A stretch of DNA of 64,000 nucleotides from Mytilus trossulus (Eukaryota > Mollusca > Bivalvia > Mytilida > Mytilidae). Below the pieces are notes generated by a model. It saw nothing but the letters and a program-made list of their open reading frames with translations. It was not told the origin of the DNA and made no database searches. A program made the position numbers and the translations under genes. The DNA is taken from the NCBI RefSeq assembly GCF_036588685.1, contig NC_086381.1:63805436-63869435 (forward strand), read 5' to 3'. Positions 36,323-46,595 of the stretch are shown piece by piece (the stretch's first letter is position 1; every line of letters begins with the position of its first letter).

Positions 36323-38901
36323 TTAATGACGGTTAAAATAAGTGTCAGCAATGTGCTCCCTAATCCCTCTTCCATCCTGTTGTCCATTATAGTTGTTTCC
36401 ATTTTCAACATCCTCATTAACAAGCTCATCAGCTACATCTGGCTCATTTAGCTGTATGCAGATGTTGTGTAGGATTCCACAAACCATTACTATTTTGGTT
36501 ACCTTTTTGGGATCCATACGAATCTGCAAAATTAAAAAAAAATTACCATGCAGGGTTACACAATACACTAGATTGTGTGGTTGAAGGACGTAATAAGATG
36601 CAAAAAAGTCGTAGTGTGTTTTTTTTTCTCTGGGACCACTGATCCATTTGTGCAATCTGTTGGTAACAGTCTCAAAAATATACAAAAATGTACCCAAATA
36701 GTTCCGGTTGATATATATCTAAGACACAACTCGGGTGCAAATTTATTCGATATAGTATTGAGAGTGAGAGGGAGTGGAAAAGGGGGAGGGTGGAGGGTGG
36801 TTTTGTAATTTTCTTTAAAAAAAAATATTATGATTATAATTTGAAAGGGAAAATATACTCCAATCAATAAGAAGTAGTAATAAAATCATCTAAATAATAA
36901 CTTACTTCAGAATGCAATATGTGGAAACATCTCTTCCATCTGCCAAATGTTCTTTCAATAATGGATCTTGTGACTGCATGACATCTGTTGTACCTTCTAT
37001 GGTGTTGTTCATTGGGGTTCAGAAAATGTGTCATTGAAAAAGACCTACAGGGATAGCCACTATCACCAAGTAAGATGCCATTTTCCCAATTGCCATTTCT
37101 CTCCATGTGAGCACAAACCTGCATGAGCAAATATATCTATTTTAAAGAATATTATACAATACATAAATATAAATACAATACAAAACAAAAATATTTTTTA
37201 AAGAATATACATGCATATCAATTTAGTTTGCATTGTTTAAAAGATATAGCATTGACAATCGTACAACATTTTACCGTTCTTATCCAGACATTTTTCATTC
37301 ACTTTTTGCTGGCTGATATCAGGGACATATATAATACATATATGTCTCTATTAATATGATATAAACCAGAAACATTGAACATTTAAAAAAGTGAAAATAT
37401 TTTGCATCTTCACTTAGGTTGTCTACATAAAACAGAAATATATATATACCATCTGGGACTAATAGAATCAAATAAAGTAGTGTTTTCAATGTTATGTATA
37501 ATTATGATCTGTTTTTCATGATACTCCATTATATTCTAATGACTAATGAAGCTGATTATTAATCAACCATTTACACTCACCTGTGATGTTCTGAAAACAT
37601 GTGAATCATGACAACAACCTGGCCAATTTGCATTTATGTTTGTAAATCTACCTGAAAAAAATCAGTTAAAACATTATATAAAGCACAACTTTACATGTTT
37701 AAGTTACTTTTTGTCTATTAATTTAAAAAAAAAAACTAGTAAACCTTAAGAAACATTTCCCAAAAAGGGAGGGGTCAAAGATTATAAACCCTATAAGTCT
37801 TATTAATCCAGCGCCTTTTTTTTTTCAAGTGTACAAAATGGAAAAAGGGGGGTACTTATAAATAAGTTGTACATTCTTTTAGGAAAATATTTTTTTTAAG
37901 CTGGAAAACTTTTTTTTTTATTACAGTTACTGTATGGATTTTTTTTTTATCTAGGTCTGAAAGTAACTATATTAATAGCAATTATAATATAAAGACTTCG
38001 TTATATGGAACAGACTATAGTGAGACTGGTTTCTGAAATTTAATTCAGGGGAACAGCAGATTTGTTTACAATGTGACAGTTTAAAATTACATTATGTGAA
38101 GATGAAAACAGAATAACATTACCCTTTGCATCACATACTGCTTGAACATTCAGGCTTGGGTAGCCTTTTCTGTTGATAAATGAAGGTTCGTCATGATGCG
38201 GTCTCTTTATTCTTATATGTGTCCCATCAATAGCACCCAAAATGTTTGGAAACCCAGCAAACTCGTAAAATTCAGCTTTGGTTTGGTTAAGGTTAGTAGG
38301 CCACTGAATGAACTCGTTCCTCTTTTCACAAAGGGCATCTAAAACAGAATCGACCACTCTTGAAACTGTGCTTTTGTCCAAACCTATTAAGTAGAGATGC
38401 ACAACTTTAGGGTAATGACTGCCCAATTATTTTGTAAACAAATATGGTACTGTAGACTAGTGCAGATTATGGAAGAAACAAATACAACAATAAATGCATG
38501 TGCATGTACACTATGAATTGCCACTTTACAGATCCTGCATAAAATTCTCAAATTGAAATATTATATCATTAGAAAACATGTGTAAACAGCTGAACCTTTT
38601 AAAAGTATAAAGTCTTACCTAATGTGTCATATAGATCACCTATGACCTGGAGGAAACTTCCACTGGCAAGAAATCTCAATGTCACCATTGTCTGTTGTTC
38701 TACACTGAGGGCATGATTCCGGTTTGTCTGACGTGTCAACCTGTCCCTTACTAGATCAGATAAGAATAAAATGCCTTCCCTCCCAAATCTGTAGCGTGCT
38801 CTAAGTTCTGTATCAGTGTAGTCTACGGTAAGTTCTTCTTTGCTTGTTCTTTCTTTTCTTTGAATTGGTACATGAAAAAAGGCTAAATCTAAGGCTGCCA
38901 T
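36323..38901 (-). CDS. HARBI1-type Harbinger transposase, five exons, intact
   Basis: Five exons join in frame into 342 codons plus stop: 38901-38619, 38383-38123, 37651-37581, 37118-36906 and 36523-36323. Each intron has GT..AG ends, with pyrimidine-rich acceptors (TTTTTTTCAG, TTAATTTTGCAG). The length fits HARBI1 (about 350 aa). The N-terminal ~95 residues are helical ([36 protein letters not shown]). A helix-turn-helix-like stretch follows ([15 protein letters not shown]). The DDE triad is visible as D147 in [11 protein letters not shown]197 in [12 protein letters not shown] and E260 in [20 protein letters not shown] lies between. The C-terminus has the usual [10 protein letters not shown]. 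The enzyme would cut and join the element at its TIRs together with the Myb-like partner. No stop or frameshift is seen, so the copy looks functional or recently so. Expression and terminal integrity are unknown. Confidence 0.88.
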
Positions 38902-39002
38902 CTTTAACGCTGCGTTAGGGGTTTAATCGAGGTATGTCCAGTGATTAAGTTTAACACAGATTTAACGACTGCGTTAAGCGTTAAAATTTTTGAACAACAC
39001 TT

Positions 39003-40820
39003 ACTAATAAAACAATTGATCAGGCACAAAAACAGAATAATGCAATTGTGAAGGGCGATGTTGGTGCCATAGGATTAACCGAAGATCCAATTTAAACAAA
39101 TGGATGGTAGCTGGAACAGGGGTCAGTATACTAGAAGATGAATTTGAAAGATCTTGTGGTTTGGGTCATTCGATAACAGATGAACGACCTAATGAATACT
39201 CTGCGAAAACACAAAACGATCTTTTTAAATACTAGTAGCTTTGAAGACTTTGTAAAGTGATGAACTAGTTTGCAAATTCATTTTCTTGAAGAGTCGTCAG
39301 ATTTAAAAAAAAACTCCATTTAGGAAATTGTTGAACATGTAAGATATGTAAATAAATACGAAAAATTTTGGTCCAAACAATACGAAGATCTTTTGAAGCA
39401 AATGCAAATGAAGGAGAAGCTGCTTTTGATAACCAAATTAAAAATAACAACTTCTTATTTTGGCCACAAAATGAAACTGGAAACGTCTTTGTAAAAGACA
39501 AAGCTAGAGAACCTTAAAAGTGATTGCGATATCTTTTCTAGACTTTTCATTTCTTGTCACAGTAGACAGTTTTACTTGGAATATTTCTTTATCCATAAAA
39601 ACCAAACTTCTCCTCCGTCTTTATCTCAGAATGTTTCTTGACATAGTGGTATTAAATTGCTGCAAATGGGTTTACTTGAAACATTCTGCGATTTTCTGAT
39701 CCAAATTCGGACGCATTTATCGTTGGGTGGGCAGCAATGGTTAATTCTAGGTCACAAAGTTGGGCAAAAATATTTTATGATTATGCAAATGATGTCATAC
39801 TGCCTTACATAAAATCTTGCATTGATAAGTATTCAAGAGTAAACATTGTATTTGATGTTTACTAAATGAATAATTTAAAGGCTGTGACAAGACAAAGGCA
39901 AGGTTTTTATGTCAGATGGAAACGTGTTGGTTCTGGTAGAACACCAAGGGTTTGGAGTAGTTTTCTCTGTGAAGATGACAACGAAACGAAATTTTTCAAG
40001 TTTCTTGCTGACAAAATTGATTCTTAAGAGACTAATAAAAATGTGTATGTTACTCATGGGGAAAATATTCTTTGCAATTTCAATAAGGATACTTCCTATC
40101 TACCCCTTGTTATCATGAAGTAGCAGATACACGAATGTTTGTCCATGTTCGGCATGATTATGAAAAGTGTTGTAAAATGTAATTTTAGGTAGTACTGACA
40201 CAGATGTAATAGTATCAAGAATAACAGCAATCGCAAAACTAGGTAGAACACATTGTGAAAAGGTTATGGAAGGAATAAAGACTTTTGATGGCTTCCTGTA
40301 CGTGACATATCAAATGCATTTGGTCTTTGTGTAGCTGCTCTTCCTTTCGTCCATGTATTCAGCGGATGTGACACTTTGTCGAATTGTCGTAGGGAAGGGA
40401 AGAGGTCAGCTTGGCCAACAATGGAAGGTTTTTCAGATGTAAAGGACGTTTTTGTTGGCTTAAATATGAAGCGAGGCACGATGTGAATTGTTTGCCAGGA
40501 AGCAGCGGCATTGTGATGCAATTCCGTCTACAAGAGGTTCTTTTCCAGAGCACATCAAAAGAGAAGTAAATCAAGGAGGAGTTGTTTGGGCTCAGCCTGA
40601 TGCATGTATTCGACAGGTACATGTACCAAGTCATGAACACTGGGATTTGATGAAAGAAAGAATCAATGACAGTTGGAAACCGAAATGGAGTTTGCATCCT
40701 CGTGTAAGGAACTTTTAAAATGCGGAGGCAAAAATCCAGCTGTGTTGGTAACTGTAAATGCTACCGTTCTGGCCTTCCTTGTTCGGGTTGTTTAGGCAAC
40801 TGTCAGATAATTATAAGATA
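39003..40820 (+). pseudogene. Uncharacterised protein part 2: FEN1/PIN-like nuclease motifs and Cys-rich tail (relic)
   Basis: After the Harbinger insertion the same family continues in shifting frames: TIDQAQKQNNAIVKGD and GLTEDP (39010-39090), KWMVAGTG and ILEDEFERSCGLGHS (39100-39170), YADDVILPYIKSC (39790), HEVADTRMFVHV (~40120), GSTDTDVIVS (~40200), PFVHVFSGCDTLSNC (~40350) and finally a Cys-rich tail reading SCVGNCKCYRSGLPCSGC (~40735-40795). The spacing of E..AD, STDTD and GCD-T resembles the acidic motifs of the FEN1/XPG branch of PIN-like nucleases, and the tail resembles CXC (tesmin-type) metal-binding repeats. That assignment is my inference; the family is unnamed as far as I know. 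At least five frameshifts or stops show it is dead. Roughly 100 residues expected between parts 1 and 2 are missing. Confidence 0.6.
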
Positions 40821-40884
40821 AGCAACCTGTCTGTCAAACCAAACTTGGCATTTAAACTTAACAAAGTGTTTTCACTTGTTAATT

Positions 40885-41262
40885 TGATGGAATTTATAAA
40901 AATATTTTTTACGTATTTGCCTCAATTTTGGAACCGGAAATCACTATTTTTCTTCATTTATGTGTTGTTTTGTCGTACCGAGGAACTGTTTTTAACGTTT
41001 TATCATAACTTACATTGGATTATACCTATAACACATCTTTCAAGGATTTACATCCCTTGTGAAATTGCTTGAAAGTATAAAATTTGAAATTTTTTACTTT
41101 TTTGCCGGCATTTTGAAACCGGAAGTCACCTTTAGTTTCATTAATGTATTTAATGTATTGTCTAGTCGTAATTAAGAAACTGTCATTTACCTTTTATTAG
41201 TTCTAACATTGGATTTTACATATAACACACCTTTCAAAGGATTAACGAATTATTGCCAATTT
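40885..41262 (+). repeat. Tandem ~190-bp duplication next to the right inverted repeat
   Basis: Two direct copies (about 40885-41075 and 41076-41262) share the blocks TTTGCC..ATTTTG.AACCGGAA.TCAC, TTCATT.ATGT, TAACATTGGATT.TAC.TATAACACA and CTTTCAA.GGATT. Identity is perhaps 70%. They sit between the coding relic and the right inverted repeat and have no left-end counterpart that I can see. Confidence 0.55.
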
Positions 41263-41425
41263 GTAATGACGCCATTTCCAAAATGTGTGGTGGCCATCTT
41301 GAAAAATTGTTTTTTTTTCTGGCCAGCAGCGGATTTTTTATAAGTGTCATTTAGTCAACCTTTATACCAAATTTCATGCTTGTATCATGATTTGCACAAT
41401 TATGTCCATAATATCTCCCACTAAA
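41262..41425 (-). repeat. Right inverted repeat of the nuclease-like element
   Basis: Reverse-complement partner of 31552-31725, beginning inside at GCCATTTCCAAAATG and ending at TAATATCTCCCACTA. Outside it the flanks differ from the left flank. No target duplication could be assigned. Confidence 0.6.
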
Positions 41426-41699
41426 ATAAGTTACGAAAGCTTTGGGTATAAGACTTTTTTTTTGTATACCCTTTCTGTGTATTTGCTCTTTGAAACGATT
41501 GATATGTTTAATTGTCGCATACGCCGATTCCTCAAAGCTATGATAATAATCAATAGTTTTTTAAACAATACATTGTTACCTTAATTTACAATCAGAATTA
41601 CATTGGCAGATATTGTATTCATTAGTACAAAATGAGAAGACTGTTTATTCAGAAATTTTTAAATGTAAAAGATTAATAACAACATCTTGTCTTAACATC

Positions 41700-41935
41700 G
41701 TTTTCGTTCAGTATCTGTTTGCATTGTTTCCATTGATAAATATGACAACTACATTTTTTGAACAAAAAGTTAAATCACAATAAAATGAACTCCGAGGAAA
41801 ATCAAAACGGAAGGAACCTAATCAAATACATTCCCGTTGTTGTCCTCAAATTCATATATTGTTTTTTGGATAGCCTTCTTCTGGAACTACTACCTGGGCT
41901 TGTCTATCATTTACATTCCGTCTACAGCGTATACT
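41700..41935 (-). pseudogene. TRIM-like copy 5, scrap
   Basis: 41700-41756 matches the propeller end of the family (the CAGTATCTGTTTGCATTGTTTCC block corresponds to 59605-59635). 41885-41935 matches the end of the coiled coil (CTGGGCTTGTCTATC.TT.CATTCCG corresponds to 60308-60340). The order and orientation are those of a TRIM gene with its middle deleted. A short family A repeat (41765-41830) occupies the join. Confidence 0.6.
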
Positions 41936-42360
41936 CTTGTATTTGTAAACATTGTGCATTTGTGTTTCAAAAGTTAATTGAAACTCTATTTCAATTCTAC
42001 CTAACGTGTACTAGTACTTGATGTATTGTTATTGGTTAATTTCATCAAATAAGTTTGAATTTATAAAACTCTCTTTCATGTTGGAAAGTCAGATGTTGAT
42101 TGGTTTGAAGATATTTTCTCTATGCCATGCTTAAAAGTTAATTACCCTTCTAAATCTTTATTAGTTGTGCCCTTTTACGTGTTTTAGATGGTTGTTTTGT
42201 ACATGACGTCTAGACTATTCATGGCAATTTATAGTTAAAAGGGACATTAATTAAAATAAATAAGATGAAACACAATCGGTTAAAAATCTGATCTTTCATC
42301 CTCTCAGATGTGTGTTAAATATACATGAATATTACGGACTTTGATCTAACTGAGTTTTAC

Positions 42361-42705
42361 TGTGCGTAGTGCTGTGTGTCTGTTTATTCCACATCGACTT
42401 GAGTTATAGGGGGAAGGATTGGTATGTAACATACAAGTTATACCCCGCATTGTTGCGCCTGTTTTGCATCAGGAACCCCTGGTTATTGTAAGTTTTATAT
42501 TTATTTACATTTAGCGTGACGTCAATGTTCACTGAACTAGTAAACATTATTGTTTAGGGGCTAGCTTAACCAATCTCCAGGTGCAGAATTTTCTGGCAGT
42601 GGTGAAGATCCATTTGTGGCTTTGACTGTTTTCTGCTCTTCGGTCGGGTTATTGTCTTTTTAATGCATTCTCTGTTTCCATTTTTAATTTGACTGAACGC
42701 GGTAT
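42361..42705 (+). repeat. Dispersed repeat family D (retroelement 3' UTR-like)
   Basis: Blocks GTGCGTAGTGCTGTG, AGGGGGAAGGATTGGTATGT, ACCCCGCATTGTTGCGCCTG, CAGGAACCCCTGG, CACTGAACTAGTAAACATTATTGTTTAGGGG and TCGGTCGGGTTATTGTC match 57788-58080 in order. At 57.8 kb the family directly follows RT-like coding sequence. Confidence 0.65.
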
Positions 42706-42839
42706 GATATTTATCTTTTCTTGACTAATATTGCAACAATTCTTTTTTTTTATACTTCCCTCAAAGTTAAAACAAAACCTTTACAAATAAATATTTGTTG
42801 CGGTCTTTTGGTTAAACATATAAAATAGTTCAAAATAAA

Positions 42840-43030
42840 AAGTAGAAATACTAAAGAATGGTGTGGATTGGGGTTTACAGAAATGAGAAGAATGGACAAA
42901 AAGTATGAAGATTAGAAAGAAATGGACCAATAATAATTAAGAATAGAGAATAATAAGGTGCTAAAATATATAGAAAAAAAGAATAATGGGCAAAAAGTAT
43001 AGAGAATAGAGAAGCATAAAGGACACCAAT
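42840..43030 (+). repeat. Purine-rich, loosely repetitive tract
   Basis: Irregular repetition of AGAATA.AGAA and GGACAAAAAGTA-like blocks makes this stretch strongly purine-biased on the plus strand. There is no fixed period, and it contains no gene. Confidence 0.4.
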
Positions 43031-43439
43031 CTAGACCCTTTATATAAATCTAGATTTCTTTGGCCACTATTGACAAGGAATTTCTTGTTTTGTGTTCCAT
43101 TACTTATAATACATTCTTATGTGAGGCATTTTAAATCAACCTCTAAAATTTGTTTTCATTTCATTCTATTTTTTTTTTTGGCATATGGCAAAACAGAAAA
43201 TCAATTTTAAGTTAAAAATTAAAAAAAAACATATACCATGAATTGGTTGAAAACGTTCACAGTCATTAGACTAAACCCTAGGAGCGAAAGAAACCCGAAC
43301 CATCTAGACTTCATCTTTTATTTATTTCTTGTAATTTCACTAATGAATCGATATAGTTTGCTACTCTTATATTTAGGGCGAGTCTTTAAACAGACACAAT
43401 GCTATTTTATGGAACCAAACATCTTCAAAGAAGAATTTC

Positions 43440-43680
43440 GCAAGATAACAAAAAAGAAAAAAATAGCTGATATTATCATTGAATTTCACTTTCAAATAAC
43501 AGATGATGTTCTTTCACCGAAAAAGTTTGTTGACTTACAACTAACAATCGACAATGAGGGACGATTGAGAACTCAATGTTGCGACAACATATTTCACTTA
43601 AATTTTTACGTTGTGAACTTTCCTTTTCTAAGTTGAAATATTCTTATATGCACTACATATCTCCGAGTTGATACCTAAGG
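43440..43680 (+). pseudogene. Penelope-type RT fragment
   Basis: The plus-strand frame reads IEFHFQITDDVLSPKK then FVDLQLTIDNEGRLRTQ and VVNFPFLS. This corresponds to the RT stretch FRYIDDVLSL..LDLHLEIDNEGRLKTK..VNFPFLSSN of the element at 53 kb. The YI of YIDD has become IT. Sequence similarity continues without an open frame to about 43675. The upstream ~60 codons of the same frame show no RT similarity that I can recognise. Confidence 0.7.
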
Positions 43681-43687
43681 TGAAATA

Positions 43688-43985
43688 TTTACCACCAATG
43701 GGTCGATGCCAAAGCTGGTTGAAGTTTTCGCGGAAGCCCAGTAGTCAGCATCTCTGTGTCGACATGTATGATAATTGATATGGTCATTATCATAATAAAT
43801 TATTTCCAAAACATTGAATGTTCCGAAAAACTAGGGATTTTCTGCCCCTAGAAAATATTATAATAACTATATTTGGCAAACCTTTCAAAATTTTGAGTTC
43901 TCATTTCTCATGATCTTTGCACTTTATATGACATACATAACTAAGTCTTTAGTAGACGAAACACGTATTTGGCATGCATGTAATT
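43688..43985 (+). repeat. Penelope-associated pseudo-LTR with decayed hammerhead
   Basis: It begins ACCACCAATGGGTCGATGCC, which resembles the sequence immediately upstream of the GIY-YIG frame of the 53-56 kb element (minus strand from 56207). It ends around TATTTGGCATGCATG. Near 43940-43985 the hammerhead stem II, GACGAAAC and stem III/cleavage parts are recognisable, but CTGATGA has shrunk to CTAA, so this ribozyme is dead. Confidence 0.6.
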
Positions 43986-45799
43986 ATCTTAGATATGATG
44001 CGATTATTGAAACGGTCTTCCACGGCTTTTTTTTTATTGTCACAATATTAATGAACGAGGTTACATGTTGAAACGAAAGCTATTAAACCAGGGGTTAATT
44101 AACAATGGTAAACTTTAAGTCATCACTTTCAAAATCATGAAGCTACATGTATCATGATTTGTTTGACCGTTATACATACAAATAGACTTCCTTTCTAACA
44201 AGACGTGATATAGACGCTTGAGTTTAATATACAAGGTTATATAATATATGTTAGTATTTTGATATACAAAAATATTATTAATCCGACTATATTTTTCGTT
44301 AAAAAGTTAAAATTAGCCTTAAAATGCTATTATTCCAAAAACACAGAATAAAGCCATTGTTATACACATACGAGTGCAAATGTCAAGGGAAAGGCATTCA
44401 TGGAATCTAGCTTAAAATGTAATGTGTCAGTGTACTTACGTTTAAAAACAAAACGGTGGGTTCCTACATATGCATGCAATATGTATTTTAGTATGTTAAG
44501 CGTGTCCGGGAATATGCAACTTTGACTTTTGTAACATGTACCTCCTTGTCAAAGTTTGAATGAATATGTCAAAGTAATGTGGGGTTTAATAAAAAAAAAT
44601 GAAAATTCTTATTAATCATGATTTGATACTGTCATGTCAATAAAAATGCTATCAATTCTTTGTCATTTAATATTATATACCAATATACTAAATAAATAAA
44701 TGATTGGGAATATGTGAAAGTAATAAAAAGTCAAGAGAATTTCAGAACGCAATTTGGTTCCGAACAATATCTATCACGCTTTGTGCATGCAGACTCCACG
44801 CGGCCTTCACGTGATTTTACTATTTTTAGAATAATTGCATAGTAACCAAATGCACTTGATTCAACCTTTACTAATTATGCAACATTTTCGAATAATTCAC
44901 TAGAAAATATTTCAATAGATTCTAAAATTTATATTGTAAATATACACACTGCAGTTATTGATAGATAAATCAAAAAATTTGTACCCTTTAATACACCCAA
45001 TCACAGCGTTCTTAAGTTGACTTCCTTCGCCCTGTCTTGGGTACACAAAAGGCCAACCTAATGCTGGGAAAATGTAATACTTCCGTTTTCCCTATACATC
45101 AAGCATCATGAAATTGAACATTATGTCCAGAACTATACGAATGAAAATTATAATAGATCCAAATTTTATTCAGATTGTACTATAAAGAAACCGAAGTTTT
45201 TTTTCGATTTATTTACATAAACTTATTAAATCAGCTGCAGCATTACTATTAATATATGTAGACCTTCATTGCATAAAACAATGGAAATAACATTGTATAT
45301 TGATATAAACGATCAAACTTGTTAAATATAAATAAATAAAGACTTTAGCATCGGGTTTTAGATAGTTATACACTTCGGGGTACGGTGTTACAATATTAAA
45401 AACTGAATGTTTTGGTTAAATACAAGGAAAATACTGTTGCTCAAAACATGTATAGCATTAAAAATAAAATGGGTAGTCTTGTAAAAAACTATTATAATTA
45501 CGAAATAGCAGGTAATTGACCTTATCGCAAGTTTTCTCACTCGAAAAAAAATGGACAGATTCACTCGAAAAACAACGATACTAGCCGGACACTATACCTA
45601 CCGTGATGATCTCGACTGTGATATTGTCGAATGCGTCCAATTATTGAATTTGTACTTGCATAGAATAATACGACAGTGTCACAAGTGGTGCAAGGACTGG
45701 TTAACCTGCCCAGGCACATGGGTTCAACCTAGATTTAATTTGGGCTCGTTTTACTAAATCGTTAGATTTCAGGTTCAATCAACCATTTTCTACAATTGA

Positions 45800-45945
45800 G
45801 AATACCTGTACCAAGTCAGGAATATGACAGTTGTTGTCCATTCCTTTGATGTGTTTTATCATTTGCTTTTGCCATTTGATTAGGGACTTTCCGTTTTGAA
45901 TTTTCCTCAGAGTTCAGTATTTTTGTTATTTTACTTCTTTTTTTT
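45800..45945 (-). repeat. Dispersed repeat family A, minus orientation
   Basis: Reverse complement of the family A head (blocks CTGTACCAAGTCAGGAATATGACAG, TTTGATGTGTTTTATC, GATTAGGGACTTTCCG, GAGTTCAGTATTTTTG). The 1.8 kb to its left (43990-45800) contains nothing I can identify, apart from a 68-codon open frame at 45551 without motifs. Confidence 0.6.
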
Positions 45946-46595
45946 ATGTTTTGCTATCGTTTATTATCAGATTATAGTAAATATATATATAGCTTGTTTT
46001 GACTGCTTGATCGTGCTAATGAAGATATGAAATATACATAATATTATGAAATTAATATTTACAAACAACATACTGTTGTTTGTCATTTGGTCCTTTTTTT
46101 TATAACACGTTGTCAGTTGTCTTCGACTTATAAGTTTAAATATACATTTGGAATCTTCTGACTCTCTATGCATTATCTACTTGCCATTTTGTAATAGTAC
46201 ATTTGCTATTTATCTGCATTCCATTTCAAATTTCAGGATTAATTATGTTTCTATGATTTTGACGAATACTATAGATCTCTTATTATTCACATCATTTATT
46301 GAACAAATGATACATTACTTTTATGAAAATATGTTGTGACCTTAATATACATGTACATATTGATAGTATATTCTCTTCAAAAGAAGAACTATGTCAGACG
46401 ATATATATTTAACTAGTAAAGTTTTCTATAAGAATCTATCTTATGACAGCGTGTATTTGTTCACGGCAAATATTTCAAACCCGGACAACTTGTGGATATT
46501 CCGAAGAAAGTAAATGACAGTTCAAATAACAATACCAAAAATGTCTCATTGGATGATCATAATTTTATTAAGGAGCGTTATCAATGTTCGCGAAC

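Larger units (their letters stand above)
32478..39002. mobile_element. Harbinger/PIF DNA transposon, ~6.5 kb
   Basis: Two convergent genes, a Myb-like DNA-binding protein (+) and a HARBI1-type transposase (-), lie between terminal sequences that both carry TTGTTCAAA..TTTTAACG and GCGTTAAG..CGTTAAA blocks in inverted orientation (32580-32640 and 38905-39002). An additional TGGGCCCAGTTGTTCAAAAG end with its own hairpin lies just outside on the left (32478-32580). The true left end is therefore ambiguous, and a second, MITE-like copy may abut it. The expected 3-bp target duplication could not be fixed. It is inserted in the uncharacterised coding relic. Confidence 0.85.

Noticed and set aside
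45700-45760. tRNA gene suggested by a GGTTCAACC-like B-box
   Set aside because: No A-box at the right distance and no cloverleaf could be drawn.
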